This document shows positions 1 to 6,618 of a stretch of 15,519 bases of DNA, one piece after another. The notes below the pieces were generated by a model. The model had not been told where the DNA came from. It was given only the letters and a program-made list of their open reading frames with translations, and searched no databases. The position numbers and the translations under genes are program-made. Position 1 is the first letter of the stretch. Every line of letters begins with the position of its first letter. Origin of the DNA: JACQWX01 sp041662295 (GTDB lineage: Bacteria > Elusimicrobiota > Elusimicrobia > UBA1565 > UBA9628); contig JBAZSR010000080.1 in the NCBI GenBank assembly GCA_041662295.1, positions 1-15,519 on the forward strand, given 5' to 3'.

Positions 1-1760
1 TGCACCTTGTTGATCATGACCCCTGCCTCAAGGAGCTCTTCTTCGGCCTCATCCCCGGCGACGAAAGGCGTCACCGGCCTAGCCTCGAGGACCAGGATGC
101 TCCTGGCAGGGAGCCTGAGCAGAAGCCCTCCCCCCGTGCCGACCCGCAAGTCCTGGCCGGACGCCTTGAGGCCGAGGAGGGTCGTAAAGCGCGTGCCTGC
201 CGGAAGCCTGGTCTCCAGGCGCGGGGCCAGCATCTCCTCCTCCGCGGTGTTGAAGACCACGAGGATGGACGCGCCGGCGCCGGAGCCTGCGGGCCCGGTG
301 GACGGGTCCACCCGCCAGGCCAGGGGGCCGGGCCCCCAGGCCGCGCCGAAGAGGGGGACCAAGGAGCCCCGCCGCAGAACGGGCTGGGCCGCACGAAGGT
401 CCGCCAGCCGTCTGATGAGTCCGTAGAGCCGGTGGGAGCGGTCGAACCGGTCCTTGCCCCCGGACCCCCAGCCCTTGGCGAACATGGCGGCCCGGGTCTC
501 GGTGAACCCCTGCTCCGTGCCGGCGTAAACAACGGGCATGCCGGGGATCGTGAACAGGGCGGCCAGGGCCTGGACGAGCCCCTCCTCCGAGCCCTCGGTC
601 AGAAAGCGCGGCATGTCGTGGTTGTCCACGAAATTGACGGAAGCCCTGCCGCCGAGATAATGCCTGTTCATGCTCCTGAGGCGGTAGACCAGGCCGGCCG
701 GAGGAGCGCCCTTGCCGAACACGCTGCGCAGGTCCCAAGCCAGGGGGAAGTTCAGCATGGCCCCCATTCCCGGCTTCTCCGGGGACCCGAGGTACGACGC
801 GGTCAGGACGTCCTCCTTGTCGCCGAAGGGGGTGGCGTTGGCCCAGACCTCGCCGAAGACCAGGAAGTCCTTCTTGCCCAGACCCCGGGCGAAGACCTCC
901 ACGCCGGGAGTCTTAGGGTCCTTGGAGTGGATGAAGTCGCTCCAGAAGTCGTGCTCGACGTAGCGCGCCGTGTCCACCCGGAAGCCGTCCACGTCCGCGG
1001 CCTTGATCCAGCCGTTGTAGGACTCCCTCAGGGTCCGGCGCACCAGCGGGTTGGAGGTGTCGATGTCGTCGAGGCCGCTGACCTGGTGGGTCAGGAGCTG
1101 GGACTCGTCGTTGAAGTCAGCCAGGTCCGGGGTCCAGTGGTAGGCCCCCAGGCGCCTGGCCTCCGGGTCCCGGGCGTCGTTGGAAGAGAAGGGACCCTGG
1201 GTCGGCCGGGGAGGGACCATGCCGGGCTTGAGCGTGAAGTTCTTCGCGGGATCAGCCGGGTCGTAGGCGCCGGAATAGGCGAAGAAATCCCCGGTGTGGT
1301 TGGCCACGATGTCCTGGATGAGGAGCATCTTCCTGGCGTGCAGGTCGTCCGCGAGCCCCCGATAGTCCGAAAGCGTTCCGAGGTGGGTGTCGACCTTCGT
1401 GAAGTCCGAGGCCCAGTAGCCGTGATAGCCCGCCATCTTCAAGCTCGGGTCGTACCAGACATTGGCGACCGGAGGCGTGAGCCAGACCGCGGTCGCGCCC
1501 AGGCCCTGGATGTAGTCCAGCCTGGACCGGACCCCTGACAGGTCCCCCCCGCTGAAGAGGTTGGGGTCCGCCGGGCCGTACTCCCCGGCCTTCTGGTCGT
1601 TGTTGGAAGGGTCCCCGTCCGCGAACCGGTCCGTCATCAGGAAGTAGACGACCTGGTCGCGCCAGTCCGGGGCCTCGGAGGCGCGGGCAAGGGAGGCAGC
1701 GCCGGACAGGGCGGCGCCGACTACGGCGGCCGTCAAGGAGCGGAAGAGGTACATTCGCAT
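1..1760 (-). CDS. Secreted alpha-amylase-family glycoside hydrolase (GH13), 3' end cut by window
   Basis: The reading frame stays open from 1760 to the window edge (586 codons seen). Residues 1-27 form a signal peptide ending in a plausible AxA cleavage site (LARA|SE), so the enzyme should act outside the cytoplasm on alpha-1,4-glucans. The four GH13 regions are intact: region I DIVANH (150-155), region II GFRVD with nucleophile D263, region III FGEVW with acid/base E304, and region IV FVDNHD with H381 and D382. A typical beta-sandwich C-domain appears to end near residue 560 (RSILVLEA). An acidic extension follows, so another domain or a tail lies beyond the edge. The start may be ATG at 1760 or at 1754. 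Neither has a clear Shine-Dalgarno sequence, but the preceding stop is only 5 bases away, which fits reinitiation. Amylase-type activity is firm; exact substrate is not. Confidence 0.93.
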   Translation of the reverse strand, partial: MRMYLFRSLTAAVVGAALSGAASLARASEAPDWRDQVVYFLMTDRFADGDPSNNDQKAGEYGPADPNLFSGGDLSGVRSRLDYIQGLGATAVWLTPPVANVWYDPSLKMAGYHGYWASDFTKVDTHLGTLSDYRGLADDLHARKMLLIQDIVANHTGDFFAYSGAYDPADPAKNFTLKPGMVPPRPTQGPFSSNDARDPEARRLGAYHWTPDLADFNDESQLLTHQVSGLDDIDTSNPLVRRTLRESYNGWIKAADVDGFRVDTARYVEHDFWSDFIHSKDPKTPGVEVFARGLGKKDFLVFGEVWANATPFGDKEDVLTASYLGSPEKPGMGAMLNFPLAWDLRSVFGKGAPPAGLVYRLRSMNRHYLGGRASVNFVDNHDMPRFLTEGSEEGLVQALAALFTIPGMPVVYAGTEQGFTETRAAMFAKGWGSGGKDRFDRSHRLYGLIRRLADLRAAQPVLRRGSLVPLFGAAWGPGPLAWRVDPSTGPAGSGAGASILVVFNTAEEEMLAPRLETRLPAGTRFTTLLGLKASGQDLRVGTGGGLLLRLPARSILVLEARPVTPFVAGDEAEEELLEAGVMINKV

Positions 1761-1765
1761 CACGC

Positions 1766-2200
1766 TCAATCGCTATTGCCCAGTCTTTTCGCAAAGATGC
1801 CGAGATCTTCGTCAAGAATCAACGTCGGCTCTCTCCGATCCAAAGGGATGCCTGTCCTGTCATAGACAATTGGCTTGCCATCGTTTTCGCCTGCATGGTC
1901 CGGGGAGAAAAGCGGTTCAAAGTAGACCTTGCCCTCATCTTTGCGCCAGGCCCATGACCCAGTGCTGGAGTAGACTACGCGGTCCGCTGCCTGGAAGGTC
2001 TGAGAGAAACTTCCATCCGGCCGCAAGGTGAATGTCTCGCGCCCGCCGGAATATTCGCCCTGATAGTTCCCCGGAATCATGGTTGGGTCAACGTCCCGGT
2101 CCGTGGCCCACATGTACAAAAAAAACGTGCCAACAGCCACAATGGCAGTGCCGCCCACAATCATGCAAGCGCTCTTTGCTATTCGTGTTGTCACCGACAT
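1766..2200 (-). CDS. Small membrane-anchored protein of unknown function
   Basis: This 144-residue protein has a short basic N-terminus and one hydrophobic segment (about residues 10-31), then a soluble domain predicted to be exposed outside. The soluble part begins IPGNYQGEYSGG, continues FTLRPDGSFSQTF and has alternating polar and aromatic residues (GSWAWRKDEGKVYFEPLF), which suggests a small beta-barrel or lipocalin-like fold. I recognise no family. Its start ATG overlaps the stop of the gene before it (ATGTCGGTGA, 10 bases), and a GAGGGGGG Shine-Dalgarno sequence lies 9 bases upstream, so it is translationally coupled to that gene. The amylase gene follows after 5 bases. Base composition is visibly less GC-rich than in most of the window. 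By analogy with toxin pairs it could be a partner or immunity protein, but that is inference only. Confidence 0.75.
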   Translation of the reverse strand: MSVTTRIAKSACMIVGGTAIVAVGTFFLYMWATDRDVDPTMIPGNYQGEYSGGRETFTLRPDGSFSQTFQAADRVVYSSTGSWAWRKDEGKVYFEPLFSPDHAGENDGKPIVYDRTGIPLDRREPTLILDEDLGIFAKRLGNSD

Positions 2201-3837
2201 TGTTTGGCGCCCCCCTCGAATTGGATGGATTCTGACCAGCGGAAATCAATCCTTCGGGTTCCAAGAGGCCCGTCTTTGCCCAAAGGGTCGTCCCCGAATA
2301 GGCTTCCGATAGAGCAGTTCCCGCCAGCCTTAATACACGACCAAGCCGTGTGTGTGCTCTTGTATCCAATCCATGGCAGCCTGGTCAATGAGCTGACACG
2401 CAATTTGTCGGAGACATGAAAAGCGACTTCAGCCGTCCCCCGGCAACAGTCGTGTCGAATTACTTCCCATGTTCCCCTGAAGGAGCCGAGAACGCTCCCA
2501 ATAGCTGGACGCCCTGCGGAGCCGCCTGCCACAATGTTGAATGGATCGGTGAGATACGTCTTCATATGCCGAGCAAACGGAAGCTTTGCGAGTCTGCAGG
2601 CGAAATCTTTTTCCAAAGCAATTTTATCGCCTCCACAGGCCTTCGAAAGGCCGGCTCGAATGTGTTCTCGTTGGGCATTGATCTCCGGATGGGTCTTGAG
2701 TTCGTCCGTGAGAGGAGAATCCGCGTCCCACGTCCAGCCCGCGCCGTCGATCCCTGCTGCCCACTTGAGGAACAACCCGACAGAGCTCTGCGTAGTTTGC
2801 CGATTAGGAGAACCAGCTAGACCACCCATCTTGTTTGCCGTAGCAGCCATAGCCATCTCCGGCGGCAGCTCGGCGACTTTCCGCTCGAAAGAGGCCAGAG
2901 ACTCAAGGGCCTTCGGGTCCCCTGACCTCCGGGCAGCCTTGAGGGCCCAGTCCACGGCCTCGGTCCGATGCCCTGCATCCAGGGCCTTCTTGGCCAGTCG
3001 TAGATATTCCGTCGCATCAACGTGACGGGCATGGTCCTCCGCCGCGACGAGGTAGAACTCCTGGACGCCCCGGGAGGAGGGGTCGGCACGCATGGCTGCC
3101 TGCGAGAACCGCATGGTGCCCTCGAAGTCCCCGGCCTCGCGGGCCTTGACGGCCTTGCGCATGGACTCCTGCGCCTGCGGGGAGGCGGCCTCCTCCGGGA
3201 CAAGCCACTCCGAAGCGGGAGGAGGCGGGGTGCTCCCGCCGCCGGAGTCCGCTTCCCCTCTGGCCGTCCTTCCCGCGGACAGCATGAATACGGCGATGGC
3301 GGCATCGTCATGAGGATTCAGCTTCATGGCTTTCTTCGCCCATTCGGTCGCGGCCGGGTAGTTGCCCATCTGGTGACAGCCGCTCGCGGCCAGGGTGTAG
3401 CCTGCGGACTTGCCCGGAGCGAGCTCTTGGAGCCTGCCTGCGATACGAACAGCGCTTAGCCCGGCCTCAGACCCGCCCTCATCAAGCAAGAGATAGCCTT
3501 GGGCAACGACTGCCAGGGCTTCCGCGGACTTCGCTTTCTGCTCGAGGACCGCGAGGCTGGCTCTTGCGCCTTGGCGCTGCTTTGGGGACATCTGTCGGAC
3601 CAGATTTCTGAGCGATGGCTGACCCTGAAAACCCGCCATTTGGTCCTTGGTGAATTGCGACTGGAAGGCTTCCTGTAGAAGAGGCGGCTCAGGGGCCTGC
3701 AGCACTTGCTCGGATACAGCGGGAGAATCCTCTTGCTGAACGGGTTCTTGGGCTTGGAGAGGACTCATACGAGAATCGAAAAGCAAGAGAAGCCAAAGCC
3801 ATCCAGCTGCGAGGAACCGCAGCGAAGGAAGGCCCAT
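2191..3837 (-). CDS. Exported TPR-like protein with an unrelated C-terminal domain, function unknown
   Basis: The protein has 548 residues. Residues 1-29 form a signal peptide (hydrophobic AAGWLWLLLLF, possible cleavage after LQA). Residues 105-190 and 225-315 are helical repeats of TPR type (for example NYPAATEWAKKAMKLNPHDDA), separated by a Gly/Pro/Ser linker near 198-210. From about residue 335 the character changes to a compact domain with a Cys pair (RHDCC, 461-465), further Cys at 401, 414, 501, 508 and 547, and the motif RVSSLTRLP. The DNA changes too: hand counts of 60-base rows give about 77% G+C at 3181-3240 but 47% at 2581-2640. The start has no Shine-Dalgarno sequence, but a TATCAT hexamer lies 5 bases before the ATG. 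It overlaps the next gene by 10 bases. TPR repeats suggest protein binding; the C-terminal role is unknown. Confidence 0.8.
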   Translation of the reverse strand: MGLPSLRFLAAGWLWLLLLFDSRMSPLQAQEPVQQEDSPAVSEQVLQAPEPPLLQEAFQSQFTKDQMAGFQGQPSLRNLVRQMSPKQRQGARASLAVLEQKAKSAEALAVVAQGYLLLDEGGSEAGLSAVRIAGRLQELAPGKSAGYTLAASGCHQMGNYPAATEWAKKAMKLNPHDDAAIAVFMLSAGRTARGEADSGGGSTPPPPASEWLVPEEAASPQAQESMRKAVKAREAGDFEGTMRFSQAAMRADPSSRGVQEFYLVAAEDHARHVDATEYLRLAKKALDAGHRTEAVDWALKAARRSGDPKALESLASFERKVAELPPEMAMAATANKMGGLAGSPNRQTTQSSVGLFLKWAAGIDGAGWTWDADSPLTDELKTHPEINAQREHIRAGLSKACGGDKIALEKDFACRLAKLPFARHMKTYLTDPFNIVAGGSAGRPAIGSVLGSFRGTWEVIRHDCCRGTAEVAFHVSDKLRVSSLTRLPWIGYKSTHTAWSCIKAGGNCSIGSLFGDDPLGKDGPLGTRRIDFRWSESIQFEGGAKQCR

Positions 3838-3842
3838 GGGCT

Positions 3843-3848
3843 ATGATA
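3843..3848 (-). promoter_or_regulatory. -10-like TATCAT hexamer, probable leaderless start
   Basis: On the minus strand TATCAT is followed by five bases and then the ATG at 3837. Transcription would begin at or next to the start codon, and no Shine-Dalgarno sequence is present. The -35 region is not recognisable. The gene may also be read from upstream, since the preceding stop is 40 bases away. Confidence 0.4.
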
Positions 3849-3877
3849 CCATTCCGGCCCGATTTCGGCCGCCTGGT

Positions 3878-4405
3878 TCACGAGTCCGGCCCGCCGGCGT
3901 CGAGCACCGCGCCAAGGCACTCGGCCAGGGTCTTGAGCAGGACGCGCTCCTCCCTGAGGAACGGCCCCTCGTCCGCCTGGGGCAGGTCCTCCAGGCAGCA
4001 CATCTCGACGGAGCCCTCGGGGAAGCCCTTGACCATGACCGGCTCCGACAAGACCCAGGGAGTCTCTCGGAACCTCGCGCTGCGGAATTCGCGTCCCCAG
4101 AGCTTCGCCCTCGCAGCCGCCTTATCCGGGTGCTGGAGAGCCTTGGGCAGAAGGTCCACGATCCTGCCGACCCGCTGCGCCGACCTGAGGTCCGGGTTCC
4201 GGACGATCTGGACGGCCTGGCACACGGCGTCGAGTTCCTTGACCCTCTCGTTGAGGACGCGGGTCCTCTTCCGGATCGCCTCCTCCATCCAGTCGTTCTG
4301 GTCCTTCGCGAGACGCAGCTTTTCCCGGAGGGACAAAAGCTCGGCGTTCAAGTCCCGCACGTGGCGGAGCAGTTCCTCCCTGCTCAGGTCCGTTTCCATG
4401 GCCAT
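3878..4405 (-). CDS. Stand-alone GAF-like sensor domain with N-terminal coiled coil
   Basis: This 175-residue cytoplasmic protein starts with a charged coiled coil (residues 5-60, LNAELLSLREKLRLAKDQ then RKRTRVLNERVKEL). A GAF-like sensory domain of the kind normally found inside multidomain histidine kinases and related signalling proteins follows. Recognisable parts are RIVDLLPKALQHPDKAAARA, GREFRSARFRETPW, the VEMCCLEDLPQADEGPFL segment and the closing helix EERVLLKTLAECLG. The family normally continues into a PAS, kinase or cyclase output domain; here the protein stops 10 residues after the domain. The start at 4405 has GAGG 7 bases upstream, while an ATG at 4399 is also possible. It is divergent from the membrane-protein gene at 4551 and 40 bases ahead of the TPR gene. 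It probably signals by binding a partner. Confidence 0.8.
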   Translation of the reverse strand: MAMETDLSREELLRHVRDLNAELLSLREKLRLAKDQNDWMEEAIRKRTRVLNERVKELDAVCQAVQIVRNPDLRSAQRVGRIVDLLPKALQHPDKAAARAKLWGREFRSARFRETPWVLSEPVMVKGFPEGSVEMCCLEDLPQADEGPFLREERVLLKTLAECLGAVLDAGGPDS

Positions 4406-4416
4406 TATTCTACCTC
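4406..4416 (-). promoter_or_regulatory. Shine-Dalgarno GAGG plus TAGAAT hexamer before the sensor gene
   Basis: Read on the minus strand, GAGG (4416-4413) is followed by TAGAAT (4412-4407) and the ATG at 4405. GAGG at 7-base spacing favours ATG 4405. Alternatively TAGAAT acts as a -10 element for a leaderless start at ATG 4399, 7 bases downstream. The two readings exclude each other. Confidence 0.4.
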
Positions 4417-4460
4417 ATGCGGCGCCCCACCCGGCACCCCCTGCCCAAGGTACCAGGAGG

Positions 4461-4481
4461 CGCTGGGCCCATTGGCGGGCC
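4461..4481. promoter_or_regulatory. GGCCC/GGGCC palindrome between divergent genes
   Basis: GGCCC at 4466-4470 and GGGCC at 4477-4481 form an inverted repeat around ATTGGC. A very similar element lies at 10423-10439. Here both flanking genes point away from it, so it cannot be a terminator for either. An operator or promoter-associated role fits better. The arms are only 5 bases. Confidence 0.4.
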
Positions 4482-4488
4482 GGCCCTG

Positions 4489-4530
4489 CCCCCTCGGCCC
4501 ATGAACACAGCCCGCCGCAGGGGCTATAGT
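4489..4530 (+). promoter_or_regulatory. Promoter of the 4551 membrane-protein gene
   Basis: A C-rich block CCCCCTCGGCCC (4489-4500) runs into TGAACA (4502-4507, 4 of 6 matches to TTGACA). After 17 bases comes TATAGT (4525-4530). The predicted start of transcription is about 4537, leaving a short leader with AGAAGG as ribosome binding site. The block and its spacing recur at 6429, 10446 and 12734. Confidence 0.5.
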
Positions 4531-4550
4531 CTTAAGAGAAGGCGAGAACC

Positions 4551-6323
4551 ATGAACTTCAAGACCATCCGAAGGCCTCTGGCGGTCCTCGTCGTTTCAGC
4601 TCTCCTCGTCGCTTCCCAGGGCCTCGCGGTCCCGGCCCTTGCCCAGACCATCGCCACGGCCAAGACCGGCCAGTCCGCCCCGGTCTCCATCCCCGGCGCA
4701 GGGGCCTTCTCCGGCATCAATGTCGGAGCAGGGCAGACCTCCTTCTCCCCTTCCGCGGTCTCCTTCAACGCTAGCGTCTCCGGCCTGCTTTCCGCGCCTG
4801 ACATCGCCCCGGCCAAGGCCGAGGTCTCCCCCTCCGGAGTCCCTGTCCTGGCCGCCCCTGCTTTCAAAGCCCCTGCCGCGGCAGTCGCGGTCCAGGCCGA
4901 GGGCCGATCTCCCATCGAAGCCGCGGTCCCGACCCTTGCCATGGCCCCGGAGGAGAACCCCGCCGGCCCTTCCGTCCAGACCTCTCAAGCAGTTGAGACC
5001 AAGACCGGGATCTCAGGCCTCCAGAAACTGACAGGAGCCTTTGCCAAGGCCGGCGAAGCCCTCTCCCTGCGCAGGTTTTTCGATGGCAATCATGCCGCTG
5101 ACAGCGTTGCCGTGGAAACGGCCAAGGCCGAGCCCGATTTGGCCAAGGTCAAGGTCTACCTGACCCGCCACGGCAGCGACCCGGTCGAGACGGACCTCAA
5201 GTCCCTCTCAGGCCTGCTCTCCTCGGACCCGGCGTACCTCGAGAGCCTCAACCAGAAGGGCCGCGTGCGTCTCATCATCGGGGAAGGCGCCGGCGCAGGG
5301 ACCCTCACCCGGGCGGATGAGGCCTTCATCCGCAAGGCAGTGGAGTCCTACGGGGTCACGGCCCGCGTGGACGTGGAGAAACTCTCGGTCAGCGCGCCCA
5401 AGAAGGCCCAGGAGATCGAGGACCTGGAGAAGAGCCAGGGGCCCTCCTCTATATGGCGCAAAGCGCTCTCCGCAGTCACCGCGCCGGTCCGCGAAATCGT
5501 CTACCTCATCCGGACGCTGAAGGCCTCCTTCACCAAGCCGAGCACGGCCGAGGCCATCGGCGGGCTCGTGTCCAAGGCCATTCCCTTCGTCATGGGCCTC
5601 TCGTGGTGGTGGACGACCTTCATGCCCGGCGCGCCCGTGATGTGGGCCGCGGCGGTAGGCTACTCCCTGGCCCTCAACATCTTCCACGGGGTCTTCATCG
5701 ACACCTGGAACACCTTCCAGAACCGCATCGGCAAGCAGCGCGGCATCCAGTACCAGACCGTGTTCAACTTCCTCTACGGCCAGATCCCGGGCATGATCTT
5801 CCGATTCATGGTCTGGACCGTGGTCGCGAACACCATCCCGCCGTGGGCCGCGGCCTACTGGCGCGACATCGGCATCGCCACCATCGTCGGCACCTTCTGC
5901 GGCACCCTGGGCTACCAGGGCTTGAACGGCCTCTACGACAAGGGCATCATCAGCCGGGGCTGGCGCTCCGGGTTCCAGCAGGTGCGCGACCTCTTCTTCT
6001 GCCTCGGCGGCATCTTCTTCGGCACCGGCTCCATGAACCTCTTCTGGCCCATCTTCATCATCCAGCAGAGCCTCGACGTGGCCCTCTACATCGTGAGCAG
6101 GCGGATGGCCAAGCGCTCCATCGCCTACGTCGCGGACCAAGAGCTCGCTTCCTCTCCCGATTTCCAGGGCATGTACCCGGTCAAGCCCGGGCCCGAGGAG
6201 TCGCCCCTCAAGCAGGCCCTCAAGGCCATCCTCGAGTTCCTCCCCATCAAGCTCGCGATCTCGCTCGTGAAGTGGCTCTACCGCGTTTTCAAGAAGGGCT
6301 CCACGCCTCGCGCGACCTCTTAG
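4551..6323 (+). CDS. Polytopic membrane protein with Ala/Pro-rich exported N-terminal module
   Basis: The protein has 590 residues. Residues 1-32 form a signal segment ending in PALAQ. Residues 33-150 are a low-complexity Ala/Pro/Ser/Val spacer (for example SPSAVSFNASVSG, 66-78). Residues 195-290 look like a small folded alpha/beta domain (KVKVYLTRHGSDPVE, then RVRLIIGEGAGAG). About five or six membrane segments follow, near 337-357, 362-383, 404-428, 438-455, 480-501 and 500-516. A basic tail closes the protein. I recognise no transporter or enzyme family. The N-terminal module resembles that of the GH13 protein at 10512, and the two genes share upstream DNA. AGAAGG 8 bases before the ATG supports the start. 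It is an envelope protein of unknown function, apparently single-gene. Confidence 0.85.
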   Translation: MNFKTIRRPLAVLVVSALLVASQGLAVPALAQTIATAKTGQSAPVSIPGAGAFSGINVGAGQTSFSPSAVSFNASVSGLLSAPDIAPAKAEVSPSGVPVLAAPAFKAPAAAVAVQAEGRSPIEAAVPTLAMAPEENPAGPSVQTSQAVETKTGISGLQKLTGAFAKAGEALSLRRFFDGNHAADSVAVETAKAEPDLAKVKVYLTRHGSDPVETDLKSLSGLLSSDPAYLESLNQKGRVRLIIGEGAGAGTLTRADEAFIRKAVESYGVTARVDVEKLSVSAPKKAQEIEDLEKSQGPSSIWRKALSAVTAPVREIVYLIRTLKASFTKPSTAEAIGGLVSKAIPFVMGLSWWWTTFMPGAPVMWAAAVGYSLALNIFHGVFIDTWNTFQNRIGKQRGIQYQTVFNFLYGQIPGMIFRFMVWTVVANTIPPWAAAYWRDIGIATIVGTFCGTLGYQGLNGLYDKGIISRGWRSGFQQVRDLFFCLGGIFFGTGSMNLFWPIFIIQQSLDVALYIVSRRMAKRSIAYVADQELASSPDFQGMYPVKPGPEESPLKQALKAILEFLPIKLAISLVKWLYRVFKKGSTPRATS

Positions 6324-6350
6324 GCCTGCCTTCCGCCGGCCATCCTTTGG

Positions 6351-6380
6351 GAGACCCCTGCACCTCGTCCGTCTCTTTTT
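6351..6380 (+). terminator. Weak terminator-like hairpin after the membrane-protein gene
   Basis: GAGAC (6351-6355) can pair with GTCTC (6371-6375), followed directly by TTTTT (6376-6380). The stem is only 5 pairs with a 15-base loop, so function is doubtful, but position and T-run are right. Confidence 0.3.
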
Positions 6381-6428
6381 GATGGCGACGCCCACGATAG
6401 GTGGACCCAAGGGCCCAGCGGATCATGT

Positions 6429-6469
6429 CCCCTCTGCCCCATGACAAGGAACGCAATCTCTAGCATAAT
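6429..6469 (+). promoter_or_regulatory. Promoter of the structured leader RNA
   Basis: ATGACA (6441-6446, 5 of 6 matches to TTGACA) and CATAAT (6464-6469, 5 of 6 to TATAAT) are separated by exactly 17 bases. The C-rich block CCCCTCTGCCCC (6429-6440) sits immediately upstream, as in the other promoters of this window. The predicted start of transcription, about 6476, coincides with the foot of the first hairpin. This is the closest match to a housekeeping promoter that I see here. Confidence 0.6.
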
Positions 6470-6475
6470 AGGAGT

Positions 6476-6607
6476 GCTCTCCGCTGAGACGGAGCGCCTC
6501 TGTAGCCCGGAGGATCGGCTCCGGGGTATCCACGATCCGGCCGCAACCGGATGAGACCAGAGGAAGCAACGAGGCCTTGCGGGCCTTGATGCTTCCTCTG
6601 GTTTTTT
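6476..6607 (+). ncRNA. Structured leader or small RNA with three hairpins and a terminator
   Basis: About 130 bases are predicted to fold into consecutive hairpins. The first is CTCCG/CGGAG (6479-6483 with 6490-6494, extended by G6476-C6497 and C6477-G6496). The second is CCCGGAG/CTCCGGG (6506-6512 with 6519-6525). The third is ATCCGG/CCGGAT (6535-6540 with 6547-6552). A two-part terminator follows. CCTCTG at 6497-6502 is identical to part of the terminator's right arm and could pair with its left arm (6558-6563), giving a possible 6-pair antiterminator. The T-run abuts the Shine-Dalgarno sequence of the next gene. It could be a riboswitch-like attenuator or an independent small RNA. I could not match it to a known class. 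Confidence 0.55.
6557..6607 (+). terminator. Strong intrinsic terminator or attenuator before the 6619 operon
   Basis: CCAGAGGAAGCA (6557-6568) pairs perfectly over 12 bases with TGCTTCCTCTGG (6590-6601). An inner stem AGGCC/GGCCT (6572-6576 with 6582-6586) caps it, and TTTTTT (6602-6607) follows. GGAGGT, the ribosome binding site of the next gene, starts at 6608, so expression of the operon from this promoter requires read-through. Confidence 0.8.
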
Positions 6608-6613
6608 GGAGGT
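6608..6613 (+). promoter_or_regulatory. Shine-Dalgarno GGAGGT deciding a GTG start
   Basis: GGAGGT sits 5 bases before GTG at 6619 and directly after the terminator T-run. It favours the GTG start over the in-frame ATG at 6637, which lacks such a site. Confidence 0.7.
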
Positions 6614-6618
6614 AGCGA

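Noticed and set aside
432..1538. 368-codon open frame on the plus strand
   Set aside because: It is antisense to the GH13 gene, whose catalytic motifs are intact in the opposite strand.
5208..6410. 400-codon open frame on the minus strand
   Set aside because: It is antisense to the membrane-protein gene and has repetitive Glu/Asp/Gly/His composition without recognisable motifs.
6479..6497. CGCTGAGA in the leader RNA as a TPP riboswitch signature
   Set aside because: Other conserved TPP parts (such as the ACCTGAT and AGGGA segments) are absent, so the match is too short to count.
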